Source: Sphingobium xanthum
GTDB taxonomy: Bacteria > Pseudomonadota > Alphaproteobacteria > Sphingomonadales > Sphingomonadaceae
Direction: 5' to 3'
Length of the DNA: 64,000 nt
NCBI RefSeq assembly: GCF_019737615.1
Contig: NZ_JAHKKS010000005.1
Coordinates: forward strand, 62,001-126,000
The translations under genes and the position numbers were made by a program. Of the stretch, positions 26,885-36,733 are shown piece by piece (positions within the stretch are counted from its first letter, which is position 1; the number at the start of each line of letters is the position of its first letter). Under the pieces are notes generated by a model. That model did no database searches, was not told the origin of the DNA, and worked only from the letters and a program-made list of their open reading frames with translations.

Positions 26885-27946
26885 TCAGGCGACGCGGGCG
26901 GTTACCTGCGCCGTCTCCTCCGCCAGCCGCTGCGCCACGACACGCCGCACGAGAATCGCGCCGCTGTCGCGCGGCAGAATGACCGGATCGAGATCGAGCA
27001 GATCCGCGTCGCCCATCTGCTCCTGAATGTCGGCCATCATCGGCCCATCCTCGCGATCAAAAATGCCCTTGAAGAAGGCGACGAAGCGCTCGTCCACCTC
27101 GGGGCCGCCCTCCAGCTGGAAGATGCGCGAGAAGCCGGAGAAATAGTGGCTGCTCGTCGCCGTCTCGGGCGTGATGCAGTGGCTCTGCACCATATAGGGC
27201 GTCTCGACGATATGCCCCGTGCCCGTCGGCACCGCGCCCATGGTGAACTTCATATTGGCGGGCGCGACCCACTCGGTGTCGTTCCAGCTGTCATAAGGCA
27301 CGCCATTGGCCACGCCGTTGAAGAAGGTGCTGGGCCTGCGCACATCCGTGTTGAGCGTGCGGCTCAACACCTTTCCGTTCTCGACCCGGGCCGTATATTT
27401 CTCGCCCGGCGTCTGGCCGGCATCCTCTTTCCAGCCACCGATCGTGCTGGTGTGCAGCCAGAAGAGGTGCGTGAGCTCCATGAGATTGTCGTTGCCGAGC
27501 TGCCAGTTGCCGTCGAATTTCACATGCCAGACGAGCGGGCGCTCGGCGTCATTGTCCATATGGCTGTGGTCCGGGATGAGCGCAGGATCAGCGAGTGCGG
27601 GATCGCCCATCCAGATCCAGAGCATCCGGTGTCGCTCCACGACCGGAAAGGTCTCGACGATCGCCCGGGCGGGCGGAGTCTTCTGGTAGGGACTGCGCGT
27701 GCAGGCGCCGTCCGGACCGAAGCGCAGGCCATGATAGATGCACTCGATCTGGTCGCCGATCCGCCGGCCCTTGGAGAGATAGGCGAAGCGATGCGGGCAG
27801 CGATCGAGCAAGGCGACCGGATCGCCCGCCTCCGTGCGGTAGAGGACCACCGGCCTGTCAAGCAGACGTCGCGCGAACAGGGCCTCCGCCCCCACTTCAT
27901 GACTGCATGCCGCGACATACCAGGCATTCAGGATGTAATCGGCCAC
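26885..27946 (-). CDS. Rieske non-heme iron oxygenase, VanA-like
   Basis: 353 residues from GTG 27946, which has GAGGAGAAAG upstream. The Rieske cluster is bound by Cys50-x-His52 and Cys69-x2-His72. The catalytic iron ligands lie in DNLMELTHLFWLH (His160, His165, with Asp expected further on). Length and layout match single-component O-demethylase oxygenases such as vanillate O-demethylase, which need a separate ferredoxin reductase; none is adjacent. Divergent MarR and TauD genes suggest a small aromatic-catabolism locus. The substrate is unknown. Confidence 0.88.
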   Translation of the reverse strand: MADYILNAWYVAACSHEVGAEALFARRLLDRPVVLYRTEAGDPVALLDRCPHRFAYLSKGRRIGDQIECIYHGLRFGPDGACTRSPYQKTPPARAIVETFPVVERHRMLWIWMGDPALADPALIPDHSHMDNDAERPLVWHVKFDGNWQLGNDNLMELTHLFWLHTSTIGGWKEDAGQTPGEKYTARVENGKVLSRTLNTDVRRPSTFFNGVANGVPYDSWNDTEWVAPANMKFTMGAVPTGTGHIVETPYMVQSHCITPETATSSHYFSGFSRIFQLEGGPEVDERFVAFFKGIFDREDGPMMADIQEQMGDADLLDLDPVILPRDSGAILVRRVVAQRLAEETAQVTARVA

Positions 27947-28001
27947 GGGCTTTCTCCTCTCAACTCTTGGCAAGCCCCGCCGCCTCGGGCAGGGAACCGG
28001 C

Positions 28002-28445
28002 ATGGCGCGGAACAAGGGCGATGCGAGCGACGAACAGATGGGCTTCCCCCATCTCGTCAAATGGGTCGAAATGGCGGTGCGCGCCCGTGTCGAGCGGGCG
28101 ATGCGCGATCTGCCGATCTCGTCCAGCCAGCTCTTTGCGCTGGTGCTGCTCGACGAGCGCGGTGAAGCGACGGCGGCGGAACTTGCCCGGCTCATGCACC
28201 TGACGCCGCAGGCGCTCACGACGCTGCTCAAGCCGCTGCGCGATCAGGACCTCATCGAGCGGGAAGTGGACGAGGCGCATCGGCGCAAGCTCATCATGCG
28301 CCTGACCGAGGCCGGCCGCGCGGTGATTGCGCGCGCGCGCGACCTGACGCCGGACATCGAGGCGGCCATGCTTGCCGGCTTCTCCGCGACCGAGCGCAAG
28401 ACATTGCTGCGGCTTCTGGCGCGTGTGGCGAGACCGCTCGACTAA
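28002..28445 (+). CDS. MarR family transcriptional regulator
   Basis: 147 residues with a winged helix: LFALVLLDERGEATAAELA, the recognition region LTPQALTTLLKPLRDQDLIER and the wing EVDEAHRRKLIMRLTEAG. N- and C-terminal helices form the dimer part. It sits between a divergent Rieske oxygenase gene and a downstream TauD-type gene, and palindromes resembling its operator lie in the downstream gap (28464-28494), so it probably represses the TauD gene and perhaps itself, with an aromatic ligand as inducer. Confidence 0.9.
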   Translation: MARNKGDASDEQMGFPHLVKWVEMAVRARVERAMRDLPISSSQLFALVLLDERGEATAAELARLMHLTPQALTTLLKPLRDQDLIEREVDEAHRRKLIMRLTEAGRAVIARARDLTPDIEAAMLAGFSATERKTLLRLLARVARPLD

Positions 28446-28463
28446 CATTCTCTCCTCCGATCG

Positions 28464-28494
28464 ATATTGCGATCAATATAAAGATACCTTATAT
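28464..28494 (+). promoter_or_regulatory. Overlapping AT-rich palindromes, candidate MarR operator
   Basis: ATATTG-N4-CAATAT (28464-28479) overlaps ATATAA-N7-TTATAT (28476-28494). Arms are perfect and the AT content is far above the surroundings. The pair lies between the marR stop and the ribosome binding site of the TauD-type gene at 28538. Confidence 0.55.
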
Positions 28495-28537
28495 TACTCT
28501 TCGACCCTCGCCGACAAGAGGGCGAAGGAGAGAATCC

Positions 28538-29434
28538 ATGGCTGACCTCGTCATCCGCCCGCTTGCAGACCGTTTCGCCGCCGAAATCACCGGGATAGAC
28601 ACGAGCGCGCCGCTTGCCCCGGCGGTGCGGGATGGCATCGTCGAGGCCTTTCATCGTTACCAGGCTTTGGTCGTGCGCGGTCCCGTCCTTTCGCCGCGGC
28701 AATTCGTGACCTTCGTGCGCAGCTTCGGCGAGCCGGACCCGTCCGACACGTCGCGCTATCATGCCCCGATCGATATCGACGGCTTCAAGGGGTTGCGGCT
28801 GGTCTCCAACATTGAGGAAGGCGGGCGCAACAAGGGACAGTTCGGCAATGACGAAATGGGCTGGCACCAGGACCGCTGGACCGACGCCGCGCCGCCGCCA
28901 GCGACCATGCTCCACGGTGTCGAGATAACGCGCGGCGGTGGGCGCACGGGTGTCGTCAGCCTCTGCGATGCCTGGGACATGCTGCCGGACGATCTCAAGG
29001 CCCGCATCGAGGGGCGCTCGATCCATTTCCCGCTGCTTGTCACCGATACCGAGGGCAGGCTGGCCACCGCCGATCCGAATGACGAGAGCCTGTTCCGCAT
29101 CGTGCCTTTGGTGCAGGTCCATGCCGTGACGGGACGCAAATATCTGTTCCTCGGCGCCCGGCGCATCCTCTCCTACATCGACACGGCCCCGCTCGTCTCC
29201 GGCCTGTCGAGCGAGGAGAGTGCCGCGCTGCTCGATGCGATCTATGCGCATATCTCCCGGCCCGAGCTCTCCTATCTCCACCAATGGCAGGCGGGCGACA
29301 TTCTCTTCTGGGACAATCGCTGCTGCGCGCATCGCCGGGAAAGCTTCGATGCGGCCGAGCGGCGACTGCTCTATGCAGCGCCGCTGGTCCACTCGGACCT
29401 GCTCTGGCACGGACAGGTGCCGCAAGCCGCCTGA
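28538..29434 (+). CDS. TauD/TfdA family 2-oxoglutarate-dependent dioxygenase
   Basis: 298 residues. The iron triad is His110-x-Asp112 in MGWHQDRWTD and the distal His265 in CCAHRRESF, with a following Arg for 2-oxoglutarate. The N-terminal AAEITGIDTSAPL is the usual TauD opening. Family members hydroxylate taurine, alkyl sulfates, aryloxyalkanoates and other substrates. GNDEMGWH and the local regulator point to a catabolic role; the substrate cannot be inferred. Confidence 0.9.
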   Translation: MADLVIRPLADRFAAEITGIDTSAPLAPAVRDGIVEAFHRYQALVVRGPVLSPRQFVTFVRSFGEPDPSDTSRYHAPIDIDGFKGLRLVSNIEEGGRNKGQFGNDEMGWHQDRWTDAAPPPATMLHGVEITRGGGRTGVVSLCDAWDMLPDDLKARIEGRSIHFPLLVTDTEGRLATADPNDESLFRIVPLVQVHAVTGRKYLFLGARRILSYIDTAPLVSGLSSEESAALLDAIYAHISRPELSYLHQWQAGDILFWDNRCCAHRRESFDAAERRLLYAAPLVHSDLLWHGQVPQAA

Positions 29435-29481
29435 CGCGCCCTGCACTTGCAATGCTAAGCGCCGCCCGTCATGGGGTAGGC

Positions 29482-29703
29482 ATGCTGTCGCTCATCTCCG
29501 TCCTCATCGGCGCGGTCGCGCTGCTGCTCGCGATTCCGGCTTTCGTGCCGTTCCTCGGCTGGGCGAACTGGCTCATCGTGCCGATCGCGCTCTTCGGTGC
29601 CTTGATCGGCCAGTTCGCGCGGACCAATGGCGCGCGCAATTTCTGCCTGATCGTCGCTGGCATCTGCATGCTGAGGCTCTGGCTGGGCGGCGGCTTCTTT
29701 TGA
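29482..29703 (+). CDS. Small two-helix membrane protein
   Basis: 73 residues from ATG 29482: three hydrophobic stretches (about 2-25, 28-42 and 52-71) with few charged residues and a single QFARTNGARN loop. I do not recognise a family by name. Its stop overlaps a TTG start of the EamA-type permease that follows, so they are likely cotranslated. Confidence 0.6.
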   Translation: MLSLISVLIGAVALLLAIPAFVPFLGWANWLIVPIALFGALIGQFARTNGARNFCLIVAGICMLRLWLGGGFF

Positions 29704-30599
29704 GCGACGCCGCGAGCAGCCAGCGCGCCGGTCTCGCGGCCGGGCTCGGCGCTTATGTGCTGTGGGGCCTGCTGCCGATCTACTTCAAGCTGCTGAAGGA
29801 CGTCACGCCGACCGAGCTGGTCGCGCACCGGATCATCTGGTCCGTTGTGTTTCTCATCTTCGTCATGGCGGGTATGCGGCTTTATCCGGCGCTCCTGCAC
29901 GCCTGCAAGCAGCCGCGACTCGTCGGCGCGCTTGCGATGAGCTCGTTCCTGATAGCAGCCAATTGGTCGATCTTCATGTGGGCGATCCTCAACGGCCATC
30001 TGGTCGCCGCGAGTCTCGGCTATTTCCTCAATCCGCTCGTCAATGTGCTGATCGGCACGCTAGTCCTCAAGGAAAAGCTGCGGCGCGGCCAGCTCATCGC
30101 CGTGCTGATCGCGGGCATCGCAGTGGCGATCCTCGCGGCAGGCGAATGGCAGACGCTCTGGATCAGTCTTGGGCTCGCCGTCAGCTTTGCCTTCTACGGC
30201 CTCGTGCGCAAGCTCACGCCAGTGCCCTCAGCGGTCGGGCTCGCGATCGAGACGACACTGCTGGCTGCGCCGGCCCTTGCGGTACTCTGGTGGCTATCGA
30301 CGCATGGCGGCCTTGCCTTCGGCCGAGACACGCCCACGACGCTCGGGCTGATCGGAACCGGGGCCGCGACCTCGATCCCGCTCATCCTGTTTGCCGTCTC
30401 CGCACGCATCCTGCCGTTCGTGACGCTTGGGCTGATGCAATATGTGGCGCCGCTGCTCCAGTTCGTGACCGGCATTTTCCTCTATCACGAGCATCTTTCC
30501 GACGAACGCTGGGCCAGCTTCATGCTGATCTGGGCGGCATTGGCCCTGTTCGTCTGGGACAGCCTGCGTGGCGCACGGAGCGAGGCGGCAACAGCGTGA
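29700..30599 (+). CDS. RarD-type EamA permease
   Basis: 299 residues from TTG 29700, overlapping the previous stop by four bases. Ten hydrophobic segments, consistent with two five-helix EamA halves. AYVLWGLLPIYFKLLKDV, AHRIIWSVVFL, LGYFLNPLVNVLIGTLVLKEKL and LGLMQYVAPLLQFVTGIFLY are typical RarD signatures (chloramphenicol-sensitivity protein branch). The true substrate of this branch is unknown. The second EamA gene follows with a GTGA overlap. Confidence 0.9.
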   Translation: MSDAASSQRAGLAAGLGAYVLWGLLPIYFKLLKDVTPTELVAHRIIWSVVFLIFVMAGMRLYPALLHACKQPRLVGALAMSSFLIAANWSIFMWAILNGHLVAASLGYFLNPLVNVLIGTLVLKEKLRRGQLIAVLIAGIAVAILAAGEWQTLWISLGLAVSFAFYGLVRKLTPVPSAVGLAIETTLLAAPALAVLWWLSTHGGLAFGRDTPTTLGLIGTGAATSIPLILFAVSARILPFVTLGLMQYVAPLLQFVTGIFLYHEHLSDERWASFMLIWAALALFVWDSLRGARSEAATA

Positions 30600-31528
30600 G
30601 CAGCGCCGCGCCGGCCCGTCGCGACCGCCCGCTCTTCGCCATCGGCCTGCGCCTGCTCGCCATGGTCATGCTGGCGGTGACCTATGTACTCGCCAAAATG
30701 CTGGCCGAGCGCGGGGCGCATCTCTTCGAGATCGCCTTCTACCGCCAGCTCTTCGCCTTTCCCGTCGCGGCGATCTGGGCCTTCGGGACGATCGGCACGG
30801 CCGTGCTCCGGCCGAAGGCGCCGATGCGCAAGCACTGGACGCGGACGGTGGTCGGCTTCACCGGCATGTTCTTCAATTTCGCCGCTGTCGCCATGCTGCC
30901 GCTGGCCGAGGCGACATCGATCGGCTTCACCATGCCGATCTTCGCGACGATCCTCTCCGCCCTGTTCCTCAAGGAGCGGACCGGTATCCACCGCTGGAGC
31001 GCGGTGCTGATCGGCTTTGTCGGCGTCGTCATCATGGCCCATCCCGACACGGCCAATCTGGCCTCCGCCGGCCTGATCGTGGCCTTGATCGGCGCGCTGG
31101 TGACCGCTGTCGTGGCGATCCTGCTGCGTGATCTCGGCCGGACGGAAACGCCGCCGGTCGTCGTTTTCTGGTTCGTGCTGCTTTCCCTGCCGCCGCTGGG
31201 GCTATTGGCATTTTTATGGGGCGGCGCGCACGACGCAACGACATGGCTGCTGCTCATCGCCATCGGCACGGCCGGTGGCGCGGCACAGCTCCTGATGACC
31301 TCGTCGCTGCGCTGGGGACCGGTCTCCATTGTCATCCCGATGGACTACAGCAATCTCATCTGGGCAACCTGGGCCGGCTGGCTGTTCTGGGCGACGTGGC
31401 CCGCGCCCTCGACCTGGATTGGCGCGGTGATGATCGCGGCGAGCGGCCTCTACATCGCCTGGCGCGAGCATATCCGGCACCGCGAGACGGTCAGCCCGGA
31501 AGAGGACCGCGCCGGAAGATCAGGCTGA
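30596..31528 (+). CDS. EamA family drug/metabolite transporter
   Basis: 310 residues from GTG 30596, overlapping the RarD-type stop. About ten membrane segments in two repeats. [33 protein letters not shown] and the second-half [12 protein letters not shown] are typical of the S-adenosylmethionine/riboflavin-like EamA group. The last 38 bases overlap the 3' end of the DUF938 gene on the other strand, an unusual convergent overlap. Confidence 0.9.
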   Translation: MSSAAPARRDRPLFAIGLRLLAMVMLAVTYVLAKMLAERGAHLFEIAFYRQLFAFPVAAIWAFGTIGTAVLRPKAPMRKHWTRTVVGFTGMFFNFAAVAMLPLAEATSIGFTMPIFATILSALFLKERTGIHRWSAVLIGFVGVVIMAHPDTANLASAGLIVALIGALVTAVVAILLRDLGRTETPPVVVFWFVLLSLPPLGLLAFLWGGAHDATTWLLLIAIGTAGGAAQLLMTSSLRWGPVSIVIPMDYSNLIWATWAGWLFWATWPAPSTWIGAVMIAASGLYIAWREHIRHRETVSPEEDRAGRSG

Positions 31529-32156
31529 GATTGTTGGCGGGCATCTCGACAATGTTGTCGAGCGTCAGCCCCTCCCCGCGCGCGGCGGCTTCGACGTCAT
31601 GGACCCAGCGGATGCCCCAGGCGGGATTGCGGGCGCGCAGCGACTGATCGAACGCGAGATTGCTGGGCGCGGTCTGCGTGCCTTCGCGGAAATAGGGGCC
31701 GTAAAGATAAAGCGGCGCGCCCGCTGGTAGCAGTTGCCCTGCGCCGCGCAGCAGGCCCAGCGTCGCGTCCCATGGGCTGATATGCACCATGTTGATGCAG
31801 AGGACCGCATCGACCGGCCCGACGTCGGTCTCGCCAAACCGAGCGGCATCAAGCTCCAAAGGCCCGTCGATATTGGCGACGCCACTCTCTGCCACCCAGG
31901 CCGCGATGGATCGCAGCGCCGCCGGCTCGGGATCGCTCGGTTGCCAGCGCAGATGCGGGAATAGGCGCGCGAAATGCACGACATGCTCGCCCGATCCGCT
32001 GGCGATCTCCAGCACGCGGCCTTGTCGAGGGAGAATATCGGCCAGCACGCGCGCTATGGCATCGCGATTGCGCTCGGTCGCGGGGGCGAAGCGCTTGTCT
32101 GCCTGAGCTGGAGCATCCGCAGCGCCCCAGGGTTCGCTCGCGGGCCCGCCCGTCAT
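31491..32156 (-). CDS. DUF938 family SAM-dependent methyltransferase-like protein
   Basis: 221 residues. [21 protein letters not shown] is a Rossmann motif I for S-adenosylmethionine binding, WQPSDPEP supplies motif II, and [22 protein letters not shown] is motif IV. The C-terminal [14 protein letters not shown] and [11 protein letters not shown] are the family fingerprint. The methyl acceptor is unknown. The start shares one base with the dgt stop (TGATG), so it is probably the last gene of the ftsZ-downstream operon. Confidence 0.88.
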   Translation of the reverse strand: MTGGPASEPWGAADAPAQADKRFAPATERNRDAIARVLADILPRQGRVLEIASGSGEHVVHFARLFPHLRWQPSDPEPAALRSIAAWVAESGVANIDGPLELDAARFGETDVGPVDAVLCINMVHISPWDATLGLLRGAGQLLPAGAPLYLYGPYFREGTQTAPSNLAFDQSLRARNPAWGIRWVHDVEAAARGEGLTLDNIVEMPANNLSLIFRRGPLPG

Positions 32157-33328
32157 CAGTGCATCCGCCGATCGAGCTTGTTGCCATAGACCTCGCGATG
32201 CGCCCGTTCGGCGAAGCGATCGGTCATGCCGGCGATATAGTCGGCGACATGACGGCTGCGAAACGGCTCGTCGGTGGCGCAGGAGGCATCCCAGGCCGAA
32301 CCCATCAGCGCCGGATCCTCATGATAGGCCGCGAACAGGTCCGCCACGATGATGCGCGCACGATCGGCGGCCGCGAGTTGCAGCGGGTGGTGATAGAGAT
32401 TGGCATACATGAAGCGCTTGAGCGCCCGCTCATCCTCCCGCATCCCGTCCGAGAAGGCAGCGATCGGGCGGCCAGCGGCCCGAATGGCTGAAACGTCTGC
32501 CTCGGCAAGACCAGATTCGGCAAGATTGGTCTGGGTCGTCTCGATGAGATCCTTGACCATGAGGCCGATCTGCTCGCGGATGAGCTCGCGCACGAGCCGC
32601 TCGCGGGGCACGCCGGCATGGCGCGTCGTCACCAGATCCCAGCAGCGCTGCACCACCGGCACTTCCAGCAGCTGCTCCAGCGACAGGATGCCGGCGCGCA
32701 GCCCGTCATCAATATCGTGATTGTCATAGGCAATATCGTCCGAGAGCGCGGCGATCTGTGCCTCGAGCGACGGCCAGCTCTGAAGCTCCAGCGGAAAGGC
32801 CGCATCGACTTCCCGCATCGCCCAGGTCGGCGCTCTCACGGGGCCGTTATGCTTGGCCAGGCCCTCCAGCATTTCCCAGCTCAGATTGAGGCCCGCAAAG
32901 GTCGGATAGGCGATCTCCAGCTCGGTCAGCGTGCGCAGACAATGCGCATTGTGATCGAACCCGCCATAGAGCGCGAGCGCCTCCTCCAGCGCATCCTCGC
33001 CGCTGTGGCCGAACGGCGGGTGGCCGATGTCGTGGGCCAAGCACAGCCCCTCGGTGAGATCCTCGTTGAGGCCGAGAACGCGCGCAATGGTCCGGCCGAT
33101 CTGCGCGACCTCCAGGCTGTGCGTCAGGCGCACCCGGTAATGGTCTCCATCGGGTGCGATGAAGACCTGCGTCTTGTGCCGCAGGCGCCGGAACGCGATC
33201 GAGTGGATGATCCGGTCCCGGTCACGCTGGAAGATGTCCCGCGGCCCACGCAACGCGCCGCCACCCTCGGGATGGAGCCGTCCCCGACTCTGCGCCGGAT
33301 CGCAGGCATAGGGCGCCAGCACCTTCAC
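32156..33328 (-). CDS. dgt: dGTPase-like HD-domain triphosphohydrolase
   Basis: Hydrolyses dGTP (or other dNTPs) to deoxynucleoside and triphosphate. 390 residues from GTG 33328, which overlaps the upstream stop (GTGA). The HD motif is present: [46 protein letters not shown]. Later [20 protein letters not shown] and [13 protein letters not shown] are typical of the shorter alphaproteobacterial type. Coupled translation to the SPOR protein and to the DUF938 gene suggests one operon with ftsZ. Confidence 0.93.
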   Translation of the reverse strand: MKVLAPYACDPAQSRGRLHPEGGGALRGPRDIFQRDRDRIIHSIAFRRLRHKTQVFIAPDGDHYRVRLTHSLEVAQIGRTIARVLGLNEDLTEGLCLAHDIGHPPFGHSGEDALEEALALYGGFDHNAHCLRTLTELEIAYPTFAGLNLSWEMLEGLAKHNGPVRAPTWAMREVDAAFPLELQSWPSLEAQIAALSDDIAYDNHDIDDGLRAGILSLEQLLEVPVVQRCWDLVTTRHAGVPRERLVRELIREQIGLMVKDLIETTQTNLAESGLAEADVSAIRAAGRPIAAFSDGMREDERALKRFMYANLYHHPLQLAAADRARIIVADLFAAYHEDPALMGSAWDASCATDEPFRSRHVADYIAGMTDRFAERAHREVYGNKLDRRMH

Positions 33329-35082
33329 TTGCCGCCGATCCTGGTGACTTCCTCTCCAGCCTCGCTTTGCCAGAGAAACGCATCGCCACCGGACTTGGAG
33401 AGCTTGGCGACCACCGCCTTGGCGTCGTCCGGCTTCTTGAACGGACCGACCAGCAGGCGCCGCGTCGCGCCCCATTCTGCCGTCCAGCCGCCCAGATCGC
33501 CGATCGCCTCGCTATAGGTGCGGCGCAGGCGACGCAGGTCGAAGGCCAGTGCATCGACATCGCGGCCGGTGGCGACCTGCACCCAGTTGCGCGACGGATT
33601 GGCGGCGAGCTTCGCCTTGCGCTCGGCCTCTGCCTTCTTCGCGGCTTCCGCCTTGGCCTTGGCTTCCGCATCGGCCTTCGCCTTGGCCGCGGCTGCTTCA
33701 CTCGCCTTGCGGCGCTGGTCCTGAATGCGCGCGACGGCATTGAAATCGGCCACGGCGGCGCTGCGCTGGCGCTCCTGCTCGGGCACTTCGAGCGCCGAGA
33801 GCGCATCGGCAAGGGAAACGGCGCCAGTCGGCTGGGCGGCCGTGCTGAAGCCGGGTGCGGGCGATGCCGCAGCCGGAGACGGCTGCGGCGCCTGCGACTG
33901 CGCGAGCGATTGCGGCGCAGCCGGAGCGCGCTCGGGATCGGCCGGGCCCTGCACTGGTGCCGCGCGGGGTGCCGTCTCCATATTGGTGGAGGCGAGCTGC
34001 GTCGTCGCTGGCGCCTCGAAACGCTGCTGCGGCGGCGGGGTCGGCGCGGGCTGCGCGGGCGTTGGCGCCGGCCGCTGCTGCTGCTGAACAGCCACAGGAG
34101 GCGGCGACGCCTGATTGCGCGCGATCTGCACCGGCGGCGGTGGCGCTGCCGCAGCCGGAGGCGAAGCGGCAGCAGGCTGGCGGACAGCGGCGGGCGGCTG
34201 GCTGGTCGCGCGAGACGACGCGCGACGATCCGTGCCGGCACGGGAGCGACGACTGCTTTCCCGCTCGGTGGTGGCAGCAGTTGCGACCTGAACATCCCGA
34301 TCGCGCGCCGGATCGGGCGCGGCGAGTTTCAGGACGTTGCTCGGAAACTCGCCATAATAAGCGGCCGACGCCTTCTGCCCGGTCGAAAGCAATGGCAGGC
34401 GCTGCATATAGGGATCGAGCGCATCGGCGAGGCCCTTGGGCATTACGGACTGCGTGACCTTGCGCGCATCGGCGATCCGCCCGTTCATCGCCAGGATGAA
34501 CGCACGCATGCGCCAGGCCTCGCGATCGCCAGCCGCCAGCGGCGCTTCGAGCTGACGGTCGGCATCGGCCAGCCGCCCCGAAATGCCGAGCGAAACAGCA
34601 TAGCGGAGCCGGGCGAGTTCATTTCCGGGATTGGCCCGCAGCGCCTGCTGATAGTCGCGCTGCGCCTTTTCCTGCTGTCCGGTCAGGTCATAGGCAAGGC
34701 CGCGCTCTGCGAGATGGCCGAGGGCGCCCTCGCCCAATGCCTGCGCCGCATCGAAATTGGCCGCAGCCTCGGCCGGCTGCTTGAGGCCGATCTGCACGAT
34801 GGCGAGACCGAGCTTCGCCTTGCCGAGCTGCGGATTGACCATGTTGGCGCGCGTGAAGAAGCCATTCGCCGCCTGCATGTCGCCAAGGTCCAGCGCCGCC
34901 TGGCCGGCGCCGAGCAGCGCCGTCACATCCTGCGGATTGCGGGACAGCGATGCAAGGTTCCGGTTGAGCGAAGCAACCGCCTCGGCCGAGGGCGTCGCCT
35001 GCACGACCTCGCCGGCCGACTGCGCATGCAACGGCACCGCCGCGACCAGCGCCGAAGCCAGAATCCAGCGCATCCGTTTCAC
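33325..35082 (-). CDS. TPR and SPOR domain protein
   Basis: 585 residues from GTG 35082 (an ATG at 35073 is possible), with AGAGGG upstream. Parts in order: signal peptide ending LHAQS; tetratricopeptide-like helices at about 30-210 ([41 protein letters not shown]); a long Pro/Ala/Gln-rich disordered region at about 250-420; a charged Ala/Lys helix ([20 protein letters not shown]); and a C-terminal SPOR domain ([18 protein letters not shown] to the end). SPOR domains bind denuded peptidoglycan at the septum. Placed 56 bases after ftsZ, it is a likely envelope-constriction factor. Confidence 0.9.
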   Translation of the reverse strand: MKRMRWILASALVAAVPLHAQSAGEVVQATPSAEAVASLNRNLASLSRNPQDVTALLGAGQAALDLGDMQAANGFFTRANMVNPQLGKAKLGLAIVQIGLKQPAEAAANFDAAQALGEGALGHLAERGLAYDLTGQQEKAQRDYQQALRANPGNELARLRYAVSLGISGRLADADRQLEAPLAAGDREAWRMRAFILAMNGRIADARKVTQSVMPKGLADALDPYMQRLPLLSTGQKASAAYYGEFPSNVLKLAAPDPARDRDVQVATAATTERESSRRSRAGTDRRASSRATSQPPAAVRQPAAASPPAAAAPPPPVQIARNQASPPPVAVQQQQRPAPTPAQPAPTPPPQQRFEAPATTQLASTNMETAPRAAPVQGPADPERAPAAPQSLAQSQAPQPSPAAASPAPGFSTAAQPTGAVSLADALSALEVPEQERQRSAAVADFNAVARIQDQRRKASEAAAAKAKADAEAKAKAEAAKKAEAERKAKLAANPSRNWVQVATGRDVDALAFDLRRLRRTYSEAIGDLGGWTAEWGATRRLLVGPFKKPDDAKAVVAKLSKSGGDAFLWQSEAGEEVTRIGGK

Positions 35083-35138
35083 GAAAAAGCACCCTCTTGG
35101 GCGGACGGGGTGCTCAATGGAGCACCCGCACACCCGGA

Positions 35139-36605
35139 TTATTGGTTGTTCTGGCGATTGAGGAACCGCGGCACTTCGAACTCGGCGCGATCATTGTCGC
35201 TTTCCTCGCCTTCCTCCTGCCGCGTCTGGCCACGGGCGAGTTGCGACATGCGCTCGAACAAGGTGCCGCCACCGGCCACCTTGGGCGCCTCCGGCTCGGG
35301 CGGGGCTGCGGGCGTCGGGGCAGTTTCAAACGCATTATCCAGCACAAGCTCATCGTCACCGGTGATGTCGTCGAACTTGGTCGTGGCAAAGCGCGGTGCG
35401 GCAGCCTGAACCGGCTGTGCGGCGGGCTCTGACGGCTCATCGGAAAGCAGATGCTGCGCGGCCGGAATCTCTTCCGCTTCGCCGACTTCCAGCACCTCTT
35501 CTTCTTCTTCGATCTCGGCGGTCGGCGGCGCCAGGGTCACGGACGGCGCAGCCGCTGCGATCGGCGCGGCAGGGCGCGCAACGCCCACGCCCATGTCACC
35601 GAGGCGGAACGGCTGGCTCTTGGGAGCCGCCGCGCTTGCTTCCATGTCGATGCCGGTCGCAACGACCGACACGCGGATCTTGCCGTTCAGATTGTCGTTG
35701 AACGCCGAACCCCAGATGATGTTCGCGTCCGGATCGACCAGTTCGCGAATATGGTTCGCCGCTTCATCGACTTCCATGAGGCGCATGTCCTCGCCGCCGA
35801 CGATCGAGACGATGACGCCCTTGGCGCCGCGCATCGAGACGCCGTCGAGCAGCGGATTGGCGATCGCCTTCTCGGCGGCGGCCAGCGCGCGGCCGTCGCC
35901 CTCGGCTTCGCCGGTGCCCATCATCGCCTTGCCCATCTCCTCCATCACCGAGCGGACGTCGGCAAAGTCGAGATTGATGAGGCCAGGCATGACCATGAGA
36001 TCGGTGATGCCGCGCACGCCCTGCTGCAGCACTTCGTCGGCCATCTCGAACGCTTCCTTGAAGGTCGTGTTCGGATTGGCGATCAGGAACAGATTCTGGT
36101 TCGGGATGACGATCAGCGTATCGACATGCTTCTGCAGCTCTTCGATGCCGCTATCGGCCGAACGCATGCGGCGCGCGCCCTCGAATGTGAAGGGCTTGGT
36201 CACGACGCCGACAGTCAGGATACCCTTGTCGCGGGCCGCCTTGGCGATGACCGGGGCCGCGCCGGTGCCCGTGCCGCCACCCATGCCGGCCGCGATGAAG
36301 CACATGTGCATGCCTTCGAGTGCTTCCTGCACCTCGGCAATGGTTTCCTCGGCCGCCGCACGGCCGATGTCGGGACGCGAGCCAGCGCCCAGCCCCTCGG
36401 TAATCCGCGGGCCAAGCTGGATGCGGCGCTCCGCCGGCGAGGCGTTCAGCGCCTGCGCATCGGTATTCGCGACGATGAAATCTACGCCGTCCACGGAGGC
36501 ACCGATCATGTTCGCAATCGCATTGCCACCGGCGCCGCCGACACCGATCACGGTGATCCGGGGCTTCAGTTCGTCCACATGGGGCGGACCGATTTCAATG
36601 CTCAT
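35139..36605 (-). CDS. ftsZ: Cell division protein FtsZ
   Basis: GTP-dependent tubulin homologue that forms the division ring. 488 residues. The GTPase core has [11 protein letters not shown], the tubulin signature [13 protein letters not shown], and the synergy segment [12 protein letters not shown] long acidic Pro/Ala-rich linker (about 320-470) separates it from the C-terminal peptide [11 protein letters not shown], which binds FtsA and other membrane tethers. It is separated from ftsA by 128 bases, enough for its own promoter, although no clear -35/-10 pair was found. Confidence 0.98.
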   Translation of the reverse strand: MSIEIGPPHVDELKPRITVIGVGGAGGNAIANMIGASVDGVDFIVANTDAQALNASPAERRIQLGPRITEGLGAGSRPDIGRAAAEETIAEVQEALEGMHMCFIAAGMGGGTGTGAAPVIAKAARDKGILTVGVVTKPFTFEGARRMRSADSGIEELQKHVDTLIVIPNQNLFLIANPNTTFKEAFEMADEVLQQGVRGITDLMVMPGLINLDFADVRSVMEEMGKAMMGTGEAEGDGRALAAAEKAIANPLLDGVSMRGAKGVIVSIVGGEDMRLMEVDEAANHIRELVDPDANIIWGSAFNDNLNGKIRVSVVATGIDMEASAAAPKSQPFRLGDMGVGVARPAAPIAAAAPSVTLAPPTAEIEEEEEVLEVGEAEEIPAAQHLLSDEPSEPAAQPVQAAAPRFATTKFDDITGDDELVLDNAFETAPTPAAPPEPEAPKVAGGGTLFERMSQLARGQTRQEEGEESDNDRAEFEVPRFLNRQNNQ

Positions 36606-36733
36606 CGATCATTCTCCTTTAGGCGCCACGCGGCACCATCAACAAGTGGGGACCATGCACCTTTTGAAGGGCCAATTCACGTTCTTTTTAACCATTCATC
36701 CACAAGATATTGCGCTTGGACCCAAGGCAGACG

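Noticed and set aside
33367..35409. A 680-codon plus-strand open frame opposite the TPR-SPOR gene
   Set aside because: Shadow of the Pro/Ala/Lys-rich minus-strand protein; composition gives long Arg/Gly runs only.
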